40,630 bases of DNA from NCBI GenBank assembly GCA_900541785.1, contig UQKY01000015.1:1-40630 (forward strand). Reading direction: 5' to 3'. The position numbers and the translations under genes are program-made. The notes beneath the pieces are model-generated. The model was not told the DNA's origin and made no database searches. It saw nothing but the letters and a program-made list of their open reading frames with translations. Positions 31,578 through 40,630 of this stretch are shown here, in pieces. This stretch comes from an uncultured Collinsella sp. (GTDB lineage Bacteria > Actinomycetota > Coriobacteriia > Coriobacteriales > Coriobacteriaceae). Position 1 is the first letter of the stretch. Each line of letters starts with the position of its first letter.

Positions 31578-32543
31578 CTAGTACGTCGCCTTGTAACGGT
31601 TGACCTTCTCGCGATAATCGCGCGTGTCGGCCTCGCGCAGCCTCGTCATGGCATCGCGCTCATCGTCGGACAGGTTCGTGGGGACCTGCACCTTGATCTC
31701 GACGAGCAGCGCACCCGTGCGGCCGCGATGCTTAACGTCAGGCGCGCCCATCTCCTTAAAGCGGAACTTCTTGCCCGTCTGGGTGCCAGCAGGCACCTTC
31801 AGACGAACCGTCGCACCGCCGGGCGTGGGCACATCCACCGTGCAGCCGAGCGCCGCCTCGTAGACCGAGATCGGCACCTCCATGGTCACATCGGCACCTT
31901 TACGCTTAAACAGCGGATGCTCCTCCACGTGCGTGGTCACGACCAGGTCGCCGCGCTCGCCTCCGGCAACGCCGTACTCGCCACGGCGCTTGTAACGCAA
32001 TTTGCCGCCGTCGACCGCACCCGCAGGCACCGAGACCGTGATGGTCTGCTGCTCGCCCGTCGAGGGAATGCGGTAGGTGACCTTGTGCGTCACGCCGCGG
32101 AACGCGTCCTCGGCCGTTACGTCGACAGTCAGCGACAGGTCGCCGCCCTTGCGCGCGCGGTTGCGGCCCGCGCCCGCACCGGCAGCGCCCGCAGCCCCGG
32201 CAAAGCCCGAGCCCCAATCGCTGCCCCAGGCGCCGTTGCCGCTAAAGATGCTGTCGAAGATATCGCCCCAGCCGCTCGCGCCGGCACCAGCGCCGTAGCC
32301 ACCGCTATACGCGCCACCCGCACCCGGCATGCCGCCGAACATGAGCATCTGGTCGTACTCTTTGCGCTTCTTCTCGTCCGAAAGCGTCTCGTAGGCCTCG
32401 CTAATCTCCTTAAACTTGGCCTCGTCGCCGCCGGCATCGGGGTGATATTTTTGCGCGAGCTTGCGAAACGCACTCTTGATCTCTTTGTCGGAGGCGCTCT
32501 TGGATACGCCCAGGATGTCATAGAAGGTTTTGCCTGCAGCCAT
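31578..32543 (-). CDS. dnaJ: DnaJ/CbpA-type J-domain co-chaperone without zinc finger
   Basis: This 321-aa protein starts with a J domain (about 5-70) containing HPD at 34-36, then a Gly/Ala-rich linker (about 85-145), then the two C-terminal substrate-binding domains (about 155-315). The Cys-rich zinc-finger domain of classical DnaJ is absent, so it is of the CbpA/DnaJ2 type. It stimulates DnaK ATPase. The ATG at 32543 has GAGGAG 7 nt upstream; the frame extends to 32576 without a better start. It lies 72 bp before hspR and after a strong hairpin that separates it from grpE. Confidence 0.95.
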   Translation of the reverse strand: MAAGKTFYDILGVSKSASDKEIKSAFRKLAQKYHPDAGGDEAKFKEISEAYETLSDEKKRKEYDQMLMFGGMPGAGGAYSGGYGAGAGASGWGDIFDSIFSGNGAWGSDWGSGFAGAAGAAGAGAGRNRARKGGDLSLTVDVTAEDAFRGVTHKVTYRIPSTGEQQTITVSVPAGAVDGGKLRYKRRGEYGVAGGERGDLVVTTHVEEHPLFKRKGADVTMEVPISVYEAALGCTVDVPTPGGATVRLKVPAGTQTGKKFRFKEMGAPDVKHRGRTGALLVEIKVQVPTNLSDDERDAMTRLREADTRDYREKVNRYKATY

Positions 32544-32610
32544 CGTAGCTCCTCTCCTGTTACGTCCGTCGTCCATGCAAACGACGGCTCATGCTTTCAT
32601 ATGGCACTAG

Positions 32611-32644
32611 GCCAGAAAGGGCCCCGGGTGTTGCCCCGGGGCCC
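32611..32644 (-). terminator. Partial terminator between grpE and dnaJ
   Basis: A perfect 10-bp GC stem (32619-32628 with 32635-32644), followed on the minus strand by TTTCTGG. It follows the grpE stop by 8 bp. It probably lowers dnaJ-hspR expression relative to dnaK-grpE. Confidence 0.75.
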
Positions 32645-32651
32645 TTCTCAA

Positions 32652-33494
32652 TTACTCCTCGGTGCTCTCGGCCGTATCGGCCGCGGCATCCTCGGGCGCC
32701 GCTTCGGGCTCCGGTGCGGGGCGCTTCTCGCCACCGTAGGTCACCGTCACCATCGCGGAGCGCAGGATGCGATCCGCCATGCGGTAGCCCTTCTGGTACA
32801 CGTCGTTGACGGTCTCGTCGTACTGCGATGCGTCCTCGACACGCCCCACGGCCTGGTGCTCGAGCGGATCGAACGCCTCGCCCTTGGGGTCGATGGGCTC
32901 AACGCCCTCGTGCGCAAACACATCGAGCAGCTTGGCATGCACCGCGTCAACGCCATCGACGAACTGCTTAAAATCGTCGGAAAGCTCCTGGCTACGGGCA
33001 TGGTCGATTGCACGCTCGATATCGTCAACCACCGGCAGCAGCGCAGTGACGAGCTTCTCGGTCGCGCGCTCGCGCTCGGCGATGCGCTCGTTGGCAGTGC
33101 GGCGACGGAAGTTCTCCCAGTCGGCCTGAAGACGGGCGGTACGCTCGGTGGCGTCCTTTGCCTTGTCCTCGGCGGCCTTCTGGGCCTCTGCCGCAGCATC
33201 GAGCTCGTTGCGCACGTCGGCAAGCTCCTTTTGGGCCTGCTCGAACTTGAGCTTAAAGTCGTTGTCGGCGGCTTCCTCACCGGCGCGGATAGCAGCTTCC
33301 ACCATCTCGTCCTCGGTCATCGTCGCCTCCTTGTTGGAATCCTCTACCTGGTTCTCGGCAGCCTCGACGGCCTCGGTCTCATTGACCTCGGTATCGTCGA
33401 CGGCCTCTACGGGAATCTTCACGTCCTTCTCCTCAGAGTCAACGGGGGCGGCGCCAGCGGCAGCCGCCTCCGTGCGAGCTTTACGGGCGGACAT
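32652..33494 (-). CDS. grpE: Nucleotide exchange factor GrpE
   Basis: This 280-aa GrpE exchanges ADP for ATP on DnaK. An unusually long acidic N-terminal extension (about 1-75, Glu/Asp/Val rich) precedes the long coiled coil (about 80-150) and the beta-domain (about 190-245; VGRVEDASQYDETVNDVYQKGY then LRSAMVTVTYG). The acidic Ala/Glu tail is also longer than usual. The family is normally about 190-220 aa. The ATG lies 2 bp after the dnaK stop, so the pair is coupled. Confidence 0.96.
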   Translation of the reverse strand: MSARKARTEAAAAGAAPVDSEEKDVKIPVEAVDDTEVNETEAVEAAENQVEDSNKEATMTEDEMVEAAIRAGEEAADNDFKLKFEQAQKELADVRNELDAAAEAQKAAEDKAKDATERTARLQADWENFRRRTANERIAERERATEKLVTALLPVVDDIERAIDHARSQELSDDFKQFVDGVDAVHAKLLDVFAHEGVEPIDPKGEAFDPLEHQAVGRVEDASQYDETVNDVYQKGYRMADRILRSAMVTVTYGGEKRPAPEPEAAPEDAAADTAESTEE

Positions 33495-33496
33495 GA

Positions 33497-35389
<1,893 letters not shown>

Positions 35390-35498
35390 TAGAAATTCCC
35401 TCTCTCTTTTGCGTTCGCGCCGCCTCGACGATCTGTCGCGCGGCGCTTCGGCTTGTCTTTCAGGATGTAGTGTATCCCCTTATGGGCCGGAATATACA

Positions 35499-35525
35499 AA
35501 ATCTAAGTCAATTCATATAAGATTT
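35499..35525 (-). promoter_or_regulatory. Candidate HspR operator/promoter of the dnaK operon
   Basis: It reads AAATCTTATAT-N5-GACTTAGATTT on the minus strand, with both arms identical to the clpB upstream block, and is followed by a TATATT -10-like hexamer. Further upstream lie TGAGA-N8-TCTCA (35534-35551) and TTGAG-TT-CTCAA (35574-35585), which resemble half-sites of the Streptomyces HAIR operator (CTTGAGT-N7-ACTCAAG). Confidence 0.65.
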
Positions 35526-35650
35526 CTTATCTCTGAGAGTTTAGGTTCTCAAATGCGCAGGTAGATACACTGTTTGAGTTCTCAACAGGTCTATCGAGAT
35601 CTATGTAGAGATGGCTGAGGTTTGCGTCCGGGGGTGCCCGGGGGCCGTCT

Positions 35651-35764
35651 TGCGGAAAGTTCATCCCGGTTTGAGCGTGGATTCCGGGTCGCAGTTTCCT
35701 CTAGCGGGCCCAACCGGAAACTGCGACCCGGTTTTCGGCCAAATAACGGGATGCCCTTTCCGCA
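35651..35764. repeat. 114-bp nested palindrome
   Basis: Outer arms 35651-35668 and 35747-35764 match at 16 of 18 positions. Inner arms 35684-35699 and 35716-35731 are 16 bp and perfect. The gap between dnaK and the ferredoxin gene (35390-35985) holds this element, the dnaK promoter region and the ferredoxin promoter, and no gene. Confidence 0.85.
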
Positions 35765-35896
35765 GGCGCGCTCAATCGCCCTATATTTCAAGTCACCTAT
35801 AGCTAACATTTGCGCAGCTCAACGGCCTCACCTGCATGTTTTTTAGTAAGCCGCGGCATACTCGGCGAACGGTATGAAGATGCCGGCCAGAGGGTA

Positions 35897-35924
35897 TTGC
35901 AAACGGTCGCTCCCGTGGTATGTT
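35897..35924 (+). promoter_or_regulatory. Probable promoter of the ferredoxin gene
   Basis: TTGCAA (35897-35902), 16-bp spacer, TATGTT (35919-35924). It lies about 60 bp before the ferredoxin ATG. No second gene is involved. Confidence 0.45.
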
Positions 35925-35985
35925 TTTGCCCGAATCAAACCGGCGCGCATCGTCTGTAGCGTCGGTCAACAGAGAGGAAACTACC

Positions 35986-36171
35986 ATGGCTCATCCCGTA
36001 ATTGATGCCGACGAGTGCATCGCTTGTGGCGTTTGCGTCGACTCCTGCCCCGCTGGCGTTCTGGAGCTCCAGGACGTCGCTACCGTCGCTGACGAGGATT
36101 CCTGCGTCGCCTGTGGCGCTTGCCAGGACGCTTGCCCCGCCGGCGCGATCACCGAGATCGTCGAGGAGTAA
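35986..36171 (+). CDS. Small 2[4Fe-4S] ferredoxin
   Basis: This 61-aa clostridial-type ferredoxin has two cluster motifs, CIACGVCVDSCP (about 11-22) and CVACGACQDACP (about 41-52), that hold both [4Fe-4S] centres. It would carry electrons in the cytosol for anaerobic enzymes such as pyruvate:ferredoxin oxidoreductase, or possibly for the large oxidoreductase upstream in the window; that link is speculation. GAGAGGAAA is 6 nt before the ATG at 35986. The frame is open to 35920 but lacks a ribosome site there. It is monocistronic, closed by a strong terminator. Confidence 0.97.
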   Translation: MAHPVIDADECIACGVCVDSCPAGVLELQDVATVADEDSCVACGACQDACPAGAITEIVEE

Positions 36172-36210
36172 CAACTCCCCCACTTGCACACTCACAAGTA
36201 CACCGTGCAC

Positions 36211-36250
36211 AAAAAAGGAGGCCTCCGCATCGCCGCGGAGGCCTCCTTTT
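36211..36250. terminator. Terminator of the ferredoxin gene
   Basis: AGGAGGCCTCCGC/GCGGAGGCCTCCT stem with A tract before and TTTT after (36211-36250). It is symmetric, so it could also stop transcripts from the niaR side. Confidence 0.93.
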
Positions 36251-36288
36251 GCATGTGTGGGCAGCTAATTTGAAGCGGGACCCTTGGC

Positions 36289-36355
36289 AGTTGCGGTGGA
36301 ATAGTTCCTGTTTTATGGCTTGGATGCCGATTTTAGGAACTATTTCACCGCAACT
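36289..36355. repeat. Dispersed hairpin repeat AGTTGCGGTG family, copy D
   Basis: 67 bp with arms starting AGTTGCGGTGGAATAGTTCC and ending GGAACTATTTCACCGCAACT. It lies between the convergent ferredoxin and niaR genes, 19 bp from the niaR stop. Confidence 0.92.
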
Positions 36356-36373
36356 TATAAAGACAGTGTCGGG

Positions 36374-36919
36374 CTAGGACAAATCATCCTCGTAGGGCAT
36401 TAAATCGGCAAGGTAGCCCTTCTCCTTGAGCATGGCCTCGATCTCGTCGAGGGTTTGCTCGTCTTCTGCCGCAATGCGATGGAAGTGATAGCCGCTCGTC
36501 ACCGTCAGCAGTGGAAAGCTCTTGCCGCTCTCGATATCGTACAGGTAGCGCTCAACATCGCGACGATTGCGGATGTCCAGGTCGGCCGTGATCTTACCGT
36601 ACACGCGGTGATTGACGATCACGTTGAGCACGGCGCCTCCGGCGTCGACGACACTCGTGAGCTCATCGCCTGCCTGCTCCACGCTGTGGCGAACCTTGAC
36701 CAAGCGCGTGGGCACAGCGGGGCTGCTGGGGGCCTCCTGCAGCACATAACCACGGTTGGTCGCCACGATATCGTGCCCGTCGGCGCGCAGCAGAGCGATG
36801 TCTTGCACGACAATCTGGCGGCTCACACCCACCTCGCGGGCAAGTGCGCTGCCCGAAACGGGCTCCTTGGCTTCCTCGAGCACGCCCATGATGGCACGGC
36901 GACGCTCGCGGGCGTCCAT
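36374..36919 (-). CDS. niaR: NAD biosynthesis repressor NiaR
   Basis: This 181-aa regulator has an N-terminal winged HTH (about 1-60, VSGSALAREVGVSRQIVVQDIALLRADG) and a C-terminal 3H domain (about 70-175) with the diagnostic His at 78, 104, 145 and 147, which bind metal and nicotinic acid. In Firmicutes and Thermotoga NiaR represses NAD synthesis or niacin uptake genes when niacin is present. Here it is the last gene of nadA-nadB-nadC-niaR; its ATG overlaps the nadC stop (TAATG). The likely operator is the palindrome at 40283-40326. Confidence 0.93.
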   Translation of the reverse strand: MDARERRRAIMGVLEEAKEPVSGSALAREVGVSRQIVVQDIALLRADGHDIVATNRGYVLQEAPSSPAVPTRLVKVRHSVEQAGDELTSVVDAGGAVLNVIVNHRVYGKITADLDIRNRRDVERYLYDIESGKSFPLLTVTSGYHFHRIAAEDEQTLDEIEAMLKEKGYLADLMPYEDDLS

Positions 36920-37779
36920 TATTTACCGTCCAGCAGACGCAGGTGCTTAAGCGAGAGGTCGAGAATCGGCGCAGAGTGCGTCAACGCGCCCGAGCTAATA
37001 TAGTCAACGCCCAGGTCGGCGAGCGCTCGGATATTGCTGGCATCCACGTTGCCCGAGCACTCGGTCTTGGCGCGGCCGGCGATAAGCTCGATCGCGGCAG
37101 CCATGTCGTCGTGGGTCATGTTGTCGAACATGATGATATCGGCGCCGGCCTCCACGGCCTCGCGCACCATGTCCAGGTTCTCGCACTCAATCTCGACCGT
37201 CGTGGTAAACGACGCATGGGCGCGCGCCATCTCGATTGCGCGTGCCACGCCGCCGGCGGCGTCGATGTGGTTGTCCTTGAGCATAACGGCCGTCGACAGG
37301 TTGTAGCGGTGATTGCTGCCGCCGCCGATCTCGACCGCAGCCTTCTCGAAGACGCGCATGCCCGGCGTGGTCTTGCGCGTGTCGACAAGCACGGTCTTGG
37401 TGCCCTCGAGCGCCGCGGCCATCTGGTGCGTATAGGTAGCGATACCGCTCATGCGCTGCAGGTAGTTGAGCGCCACACGCTCGCCCGAAAGCAGCACTCG
37501 CGCATCGCCGCGCACCTGACCCACGTGGTCGCCGGCGTGCACCTCGTCACCGTCGGCAACATCAAACAGCACCGAGCTCTGCGGATCCAGCAGCTCAAAG
37601 GTGCGGGCGAATACGTCCAGGCCGGCGATAATGCCGTCGGCCTTGGCGATGAGCTCAACGGTAGCGGGGCGCGCCGTGGGGCACACGCTCGACGTGCTCA
37701 CGTCCTCAAAGGTAATGTCCTCGCGCAAAGCCTGCAGAATCAGATCATCGACGACGAGCTTCATGGTAATGGGATTCAT
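36919..37779 (-). CDS. nadC: Quinolinate phosphoribosyltransferase (nicotinate-nucleotide pyrophosphorylase, carboxylating)
   Basis: This 286-aa NadC makes nicotinate mononucleotide from quinolinate and PRPP, releasing CO2. An N-terminal alpha/beta sandwich (about 1-115) precedes the TIM-like barrel with LVDTRKTTPGMRVFEKAAVEIGG cut by family as DTRKTTPG (about 138-145), HRYNLS, LKDNH and the C-terminal ISSGALTHSAP phosphate site (about 262-272). GGAGGAG stands 6 nt before the ATG. It begins 3 bp after nadB and overlaps niaR by one base. Confidence 0.97.
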   Translation of the reverse strand: MNPITMKLVVDDLILQALREDITFEDVSTSSVCPTARPATVELIAKADGIIAGLDVFARTFELLDPQSSVLFDVADGDEVHAGDHVGQVRGDARVLLSGERVALNYLQRMSGIATYTHQMAAALEGTKTVLVDTRKTTPGMRVFEKAAVEIGGGSNHRYNLSTAVMLKDNHIDAAGGVARAIEMARAHASFTTTVEIECENLDMVREAVEAGADIIMFDNMTHDDMAAAIELIAGRAKTECSGNVDASNIRALADLGVDYISSGALTHSAPILDLSLKHLRLLDGK

Positions 37780-37782
37780 GGT

Positions 37783-39159
37783 CTACTCCTCCACGACCTG
37801 CGTGCCGGCGGCACGGGCCAGATCATCGATTGCAAGGATATCGGAACTCAGGGCGCGATGGCGTCCATCGAGCGCGGGCTCGCCCGCCTGCTCCACGGCA
37901 AGCGACTCGCCGGTGCGCATACGCCAAGCAGCGCGGCGACCCCAGACTAGGGACTCGAGCAGGCTGTTAGAAGCTAGGCGGTTCTTGCCGTGAACGCCGT
38001 TGCAGGCCGTCTCGCCCGCGGCGTAGAGCTCGGGCATCGAGGTGCGACCGTCCTTGTCGACCCACACGCCGCCCATAAAGTAGTGCTGCGTGGGCGTAAC
38101 GGGAATGGGCTCGTCCAAGATATCGCGACCGTCCTCCAGGCAGCGCGCGCGGATGTTGGTAAAGTGCCCGGTCACCACGTCGCGCTCAACGGGGGCAAAG
38201 CTCAGCCACTCGTGCTCGGTGCCGTCCTGCTTCATCTGCTCGCGAATAGCGGCGGCGACCACATCGCGCGGCTGCAACTCGTCGGTAAAACGCTCGCCGG
38301 CGGCGTTGAGCAGAATCGCGCCCTCGCCGCGGCAGCTCTCGCTGATCAGGAACGTACGACCTGGCTGCGGCGAGAACAGGCCCGTGGGGTGGATCTGCAC
38401 GTAGTCCAGGTGCTCCATCTTAATGCCATGCTCCTGAGCGATGTAGCAGGCGTCGCCCGTGAGCTGCGGGTAGTTGGTCGAGTGGTCGTATACGCCGCCG
38501 ATACCGCCCGTAGCCCACAGCGTGTGGCGGGCATGGATCTTAAAAGGCTCGCCGGCATGCACGCCCTCAGCGGCATTTGCCAGCTCGTCGGCGGGGCGAG
38601 CCGAATCGCCCTCATCCACGGCAACGGCGACAACGCCGGTGCACACCGTGGCGTCATCGCGCTCGGCGGTCAGGATGTCGGTCATGGCAACGTGTTCGAG
38701 AATCTGCACGTTGTCCAGCTTACGGACAGCCTGGAGCAGCTTGGTCGTAATCTCCTCGCCCGTAATATCGGCATGGAAGGCGATGCGCGGGCGGCTGTGC
38801 GCGCCCTCGCGGGTAAAGTCGAGGCTGCCGTCGGCCTTGCGCTCAAAGTCCACGCCCATCGCCAGCAGGTCGTTGATGACCGAGCGGCTCGAGCGGATCA
38901 TGATGTCAACGCTCTCGCGGCGGTTCTCGTAATGGCCGGCGTGCATGGTGTCCTCAAAGAAGGCATCGTAGTCAGAGCCCTCGGGCAGTACGCAGATGCC
39001 GCCCTGCGCGAGCATCGAATCGCACTCGTCGATGGCGCCCTTGGAGAGCATGATTACGCGCGTGCTCGTCGGCAGATTGAGAGCCGCATACAGGCCCGCC
39101 ACGCCGCAACCGGCAATGACGACGTCACACTCCATATCGGGGTATTGTTTGGTTTCCAC
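37783..39159 (-). CDS. nadB: L-aspartate oxidase
   Basis: This 458-aa flavoenzyme turns L-aspartate into iminoaspartate, the first step of de novo NAD synthesis. The FAD site is VVIAGCGVAGLYAALN (about 14-29). Active-site blocks are LAQGGI, RIAFHADITGEEIT, IHPTGLF, SRSCRGEG-like SESCRGEGAIL and GKNRLASNSLLESLVWG. It is shorter than E. coli NadB (540 aa) because the C-terminal helical bundle is cut short. The start is GTG at 39159 with GAGAGG 6 nt upstream; the ATG nine codons later has no ribosome site, and the frame is open to 39363 inside nadA. In anaerobes fumarate is the probable electron acceptor. Confidence 0.95.
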   Translation of the reverse strand: METKQYPDMECDVVIAGCGVAGLYAALNLPTSTRVIMLSKGAIDECDSMLAQGGICVLPEGSDYDAFFEDTMHAGHYENRRESVDIMIRSSRSVINDLLAMGVDFERKADGSLDFTREGAHSRPRIAFHADITGEEITTKLLQAVRKLDNVQILEHVAMTDILTAERDDATVCTGVVAVAVDEGDSARPADELANAAEGVHAGEPFKIHARHTLWATGGIGGVYDHSTNYPQLTGDACYIAQEHGIKMEHLDYVQIHPTGLFSPQPGRTFLISESCRGEGAILLNAAGERFTDELQPRDVVAAAIREQMKQDGTEHEWLSFAPVERDVVTGHFTNIRARCLEDGRDILDEPIPVTPTQHYFMGGVWVDKDGRTSMPELYAAGETACNGVHGKNRLASNSLLESLVWGRRAAWRMRTGESLAVEQAGEPALDGRHRALSSDILAIDDLARAAGTQVVEE

Positions 39160-39215
39160 AGGAATCCTCTCCCTTGTAATGTGGCATAAGGGATGGTCCC
39201 TCATGTCACATTGGC

Positions 39216-40241
39216 TTAGCGCGTCGCGTACTCGAGCATGCGGTCGAGTGTGAGCTTGGCCTGATCGGCGGCCTCTTCCGACACGCCAATCTGCACCTCG
39301 CCCTCGCCCGTCTCCAGGCAGTGCACGAGTTTTTCGAGCGTGATGAGATCCATGTTGACGCAAGTGGGCTGCACCGCAGGGAAGTAGAACTTCTTGCCGG
39401 TGCCCTGGCAGCGGCGCTCAAGCTCGTAGAGCACGCCGCGGACCGTCACGATAATGAACTCGCTCGCGTCCGACTCCTCGGCATACTTGATGATGCCGGC
39501 AGTGGAGCCGATGTAGTCAGCCTCGGCCAGGACGTCGGCCTTGCACTCGGGGTGCGCCAGCACGAGCGCGTCGGGATGCGCCTCCTGCGCGTCGACGATC
39601 TGCTCGACGGTAATGATGTGATGACGCGGGCAGTAGCCGTTGTTGAGGATGACGTGCTTTTGGGGCACCTGCTCGGCCACAAAGCGGCCCAGGTTCTGGT
39701 CGGGAATGAACAAGATGTGCTGCTGCGGCAGCTCGGAGACAATCTTGACGGCGTTAGAGCTGGTAACGCACACATCACTCCAGCTCTTGATCTCGACCGT
39801 CGAGTTAACGTAGCACACCACGGCCAGGTCGTCGCCATACTCGGCGCGCGCCGCGTCGACCGTCTCGCGCTTGACCATGTGCGCCATGGGACAGTCCGCG
39901 CCCGGCTCGGGCAGCAGCACGGTCTTGGTGGGATTGAGCAGCTTGGCGCTCTCGCCCATAAACTCCACGCCGCACAGCACGATAGTCTGCTGCGGCAGAC
40001 TCTTGGCGAGCTTTGCCAGGTAGAAGCTGTCGCCGACGTAATCGGCAACGGCTTGGACCTCGGGCGCCACATAATAGTGCGCCAGGATCACTGCGTCACG
40101 TTGGGTTTTTAGCTGATGAATGGCCTCGACGAGCTCTGCGGGTACCAGCGCCGCGCGCTCCGTTGCCGTCGTTGCCGATGCCAGGCCGGCCGCGATATCG
40201 CGTGCAAGCTCCGATGCATCCATGTTCGCGCTCTGTGCCAT
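39216..40241 (-). CDS. nadA: Quinolinate synthase
   Basis: This 341-aa [4Fe-4S] enzyme condenses iminoaspartate with dihydroxyacetone phosphate to quinolinate. The three expected cluster cysteines are C90 (VLCGVEFMGES), C233 (AHPEC) and C294 (QPTCVNMD). Other family blocks are ILAHYY near 52-57 and NPTKTVLLPEPGADCPMA. The extra YCPRHH motif (C204) is of the longer Gram-positive branch. The ATG at 40241 has GAGGGG upstream; the preceding TTG codon is not needed. It leads the nad operon; nadB follows after 56 bp. Confidence 0.97.
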   Translation of the reverse strand: MAQSANMDASELARDIAAGLASATTATERAALVPAELVEAIHQLKTQRDAVILAHYYVAPEVQAVADYVGDSFYLAKLAKSLPQQTIVLCGVEFMGESAKLLNPTKTVLLPEPGADCPMAHMVKRETVDAARAEYGDDLAVVCYVNSTVEIKSWSDVCVTSSNAVKIVSELPQQHILFIPDQNLGRFVAEQVPQKHVILNNGYCPRHHIITVEQIVDAQEAHPDALVLAHPECKADVLAEADYIGSTAGIIKYAEESDASEFIIVTVRGVLYELERRCQGTGKKFYFPAVQPTCVNMDLITLEKLVHCLETGEGEVQIGVSEEAADQAKLTLDRMLEYATR

Positions 40242-40276
40242 CAAGGCCCCTCTCTTTTGGCGAATCTTGGGGCTTT

Positions 40277-40305
40277 AGTATGACACCTGGCTTTACAGCT
40301 GACAA
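40277..40305 (-). promoter_or_regulatory. Promoter of the nadA-nadB-nadC-niaR operon
   Basis: On the minus strand TTGTCA (-35, 40300-40305), a 17-bp spacer and CATACT (-10, 40277-40282) are followed 36 bp later by the nadA ATG. It is covered by the palindrome at 40283-40326. Confidence 0.6.
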
Positions 40306-40326
40306 GACAGCTGTAAAGCCAGGTGT
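40283..40326. promoter_or_regulatory. Candidate NiaR operator
   Basis: Perfect 19-bp arms (40283-40301, ACACCTGGCTTTACAGCTG, and 40308-40326) flank ACAAGA. The palindrome spans the -35 and spacer of the nad promoter, so binding would block RNA polymerase. The repressor gene is in the same operon. Confidence 0.75.
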
Positions 40327-40346
40327 AAAGTTGAAATAAAGATTCA

Positions 40347-40413
40347 ATCATGCGGCGGGTCCATTTTCGAACTGGCAAGCTGAGGATAGTTGAAAATGGA
40401 CCCGCCCCATGAT
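40347..40413. repeat. 67-bp inverted repeat upstream of the nad operon
   Basis: 22-bp arms (40347-40368 and 40392-40413) with one mismatch and a 23-bp centre. It has the same total length as the AGTTGCGGTG family but an unrelated sequence. Confidence 0.85.
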
Positions 40414-40630
40414 TCAAGCAGCCGTTTTGTCCTGGACCAAGGGGCAGTGGTCAAAAAAGGCCAAATATGAGTACTGTCACCAAATTAGTAGCAGCGATTT
40501 TCCAGTCCAGAGCAGCAAAATCGCCTTGTTTGGAGCCCGATCGCGACTCTGAAGGACGAAAATCGATGCACTTTTGGTAGCGCACAGAGATGTGGTGTAA
40601 GAGGCGGGGCATGCCCCGCCTCCGCCCTTT
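40414..40630. other. Non-coding end of the window
   Basis: No gene or start signal could be supported here. A perfect 22-bp GC palindrome lies at 40601-40622 (11-bp arms, no loop to spare) and is followed by CGCCCTTT; it may be a terminator for a gene to the right. GCGATTTTCC and GGCAAAATCG-like fragments recur around 40494-40560, suggesting an eroded repeat. Confidence 0.4.

Overview
The window looks like a chromosome segment of a Collinsella-like member of the Coriobacteriia (high-GC Actinomycetota of the gut). This is judged from protein style, GC-rich codon use, a dnaK-grpE-dnaJ-hspR operon, a mannose-class PTS and a nadA-nadB-nadC-niaR operon. No database search was possible, so the genus is an inference.

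Bases 1 to about 10237 form a compact integrative and mobilizable element (IME), all on the + strand except its cargo. It carries a tyrosine integrase, an unknown 228-aa protein, an excisionase-like HTH protein, a DnaB/RepA-like ATPase, a MobC-like accessory protein, a VirD4/TraG coupling protein and a relaxase. After a strong terminator comes a 416-bp non-coding tract full of nested hairpins. The cargo on the opposite strand is a single-chain MmeI-like restriction-methylation enzyme whose predicted target-recognition domain is visibly AT-richer than the rest. The element ends in long palindromes and TTTCACCC repeats, next to the 3' end of a tRNA-Arg(CCT), which is the probable attachment site. 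The other end lies left of the window.

From 10375 on the content is chromosomal. A mannose-class PTS operon (manX-manY-manZ-manO) is followed by hypA and a 925-aa multi-[Fe-S] FAD/NADPH oxidoreductase. The oxidoreductase is divergent from a TetR regulator and a DUF5692 membrane protein, with two matching 6-3-6 palindromes between them. Next come a membrane-anchored protein with a very acidic cytoplasmic head, an AAA ATPase with DUF4143-like architecture behind a large promoter palindrome, a tiny Pro/Ala/Lys protein and clpB. An island of two small membrane-anchored proteins bracketed by palindromic repeats follows, then an aconitase-family hydratase.

The right third holds the stress regulon (dnaK, grpE, dnaJ, hspR). 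A 27-bp block conserved upstream of both dnaK and clpB is the likely shared HspR target. A 2[4Fe-4S] ferredoxin and the NAD de novo synthesis operon with its repressor gene niaR follow. A 19-bp-arm palindrome lies exactly between the -35 and -10 of the nad promoter.

The intergenic spaces are unusually rich in dispersed palindromes. There are four copies of a 63-67 bp hairpin (AGTTGCGGTG...), four copies of an ACCACCACAAAGG hairpin, five TCTGTAACA/TGTTACAGA hairpins, and several single long perfect inverted repeats.
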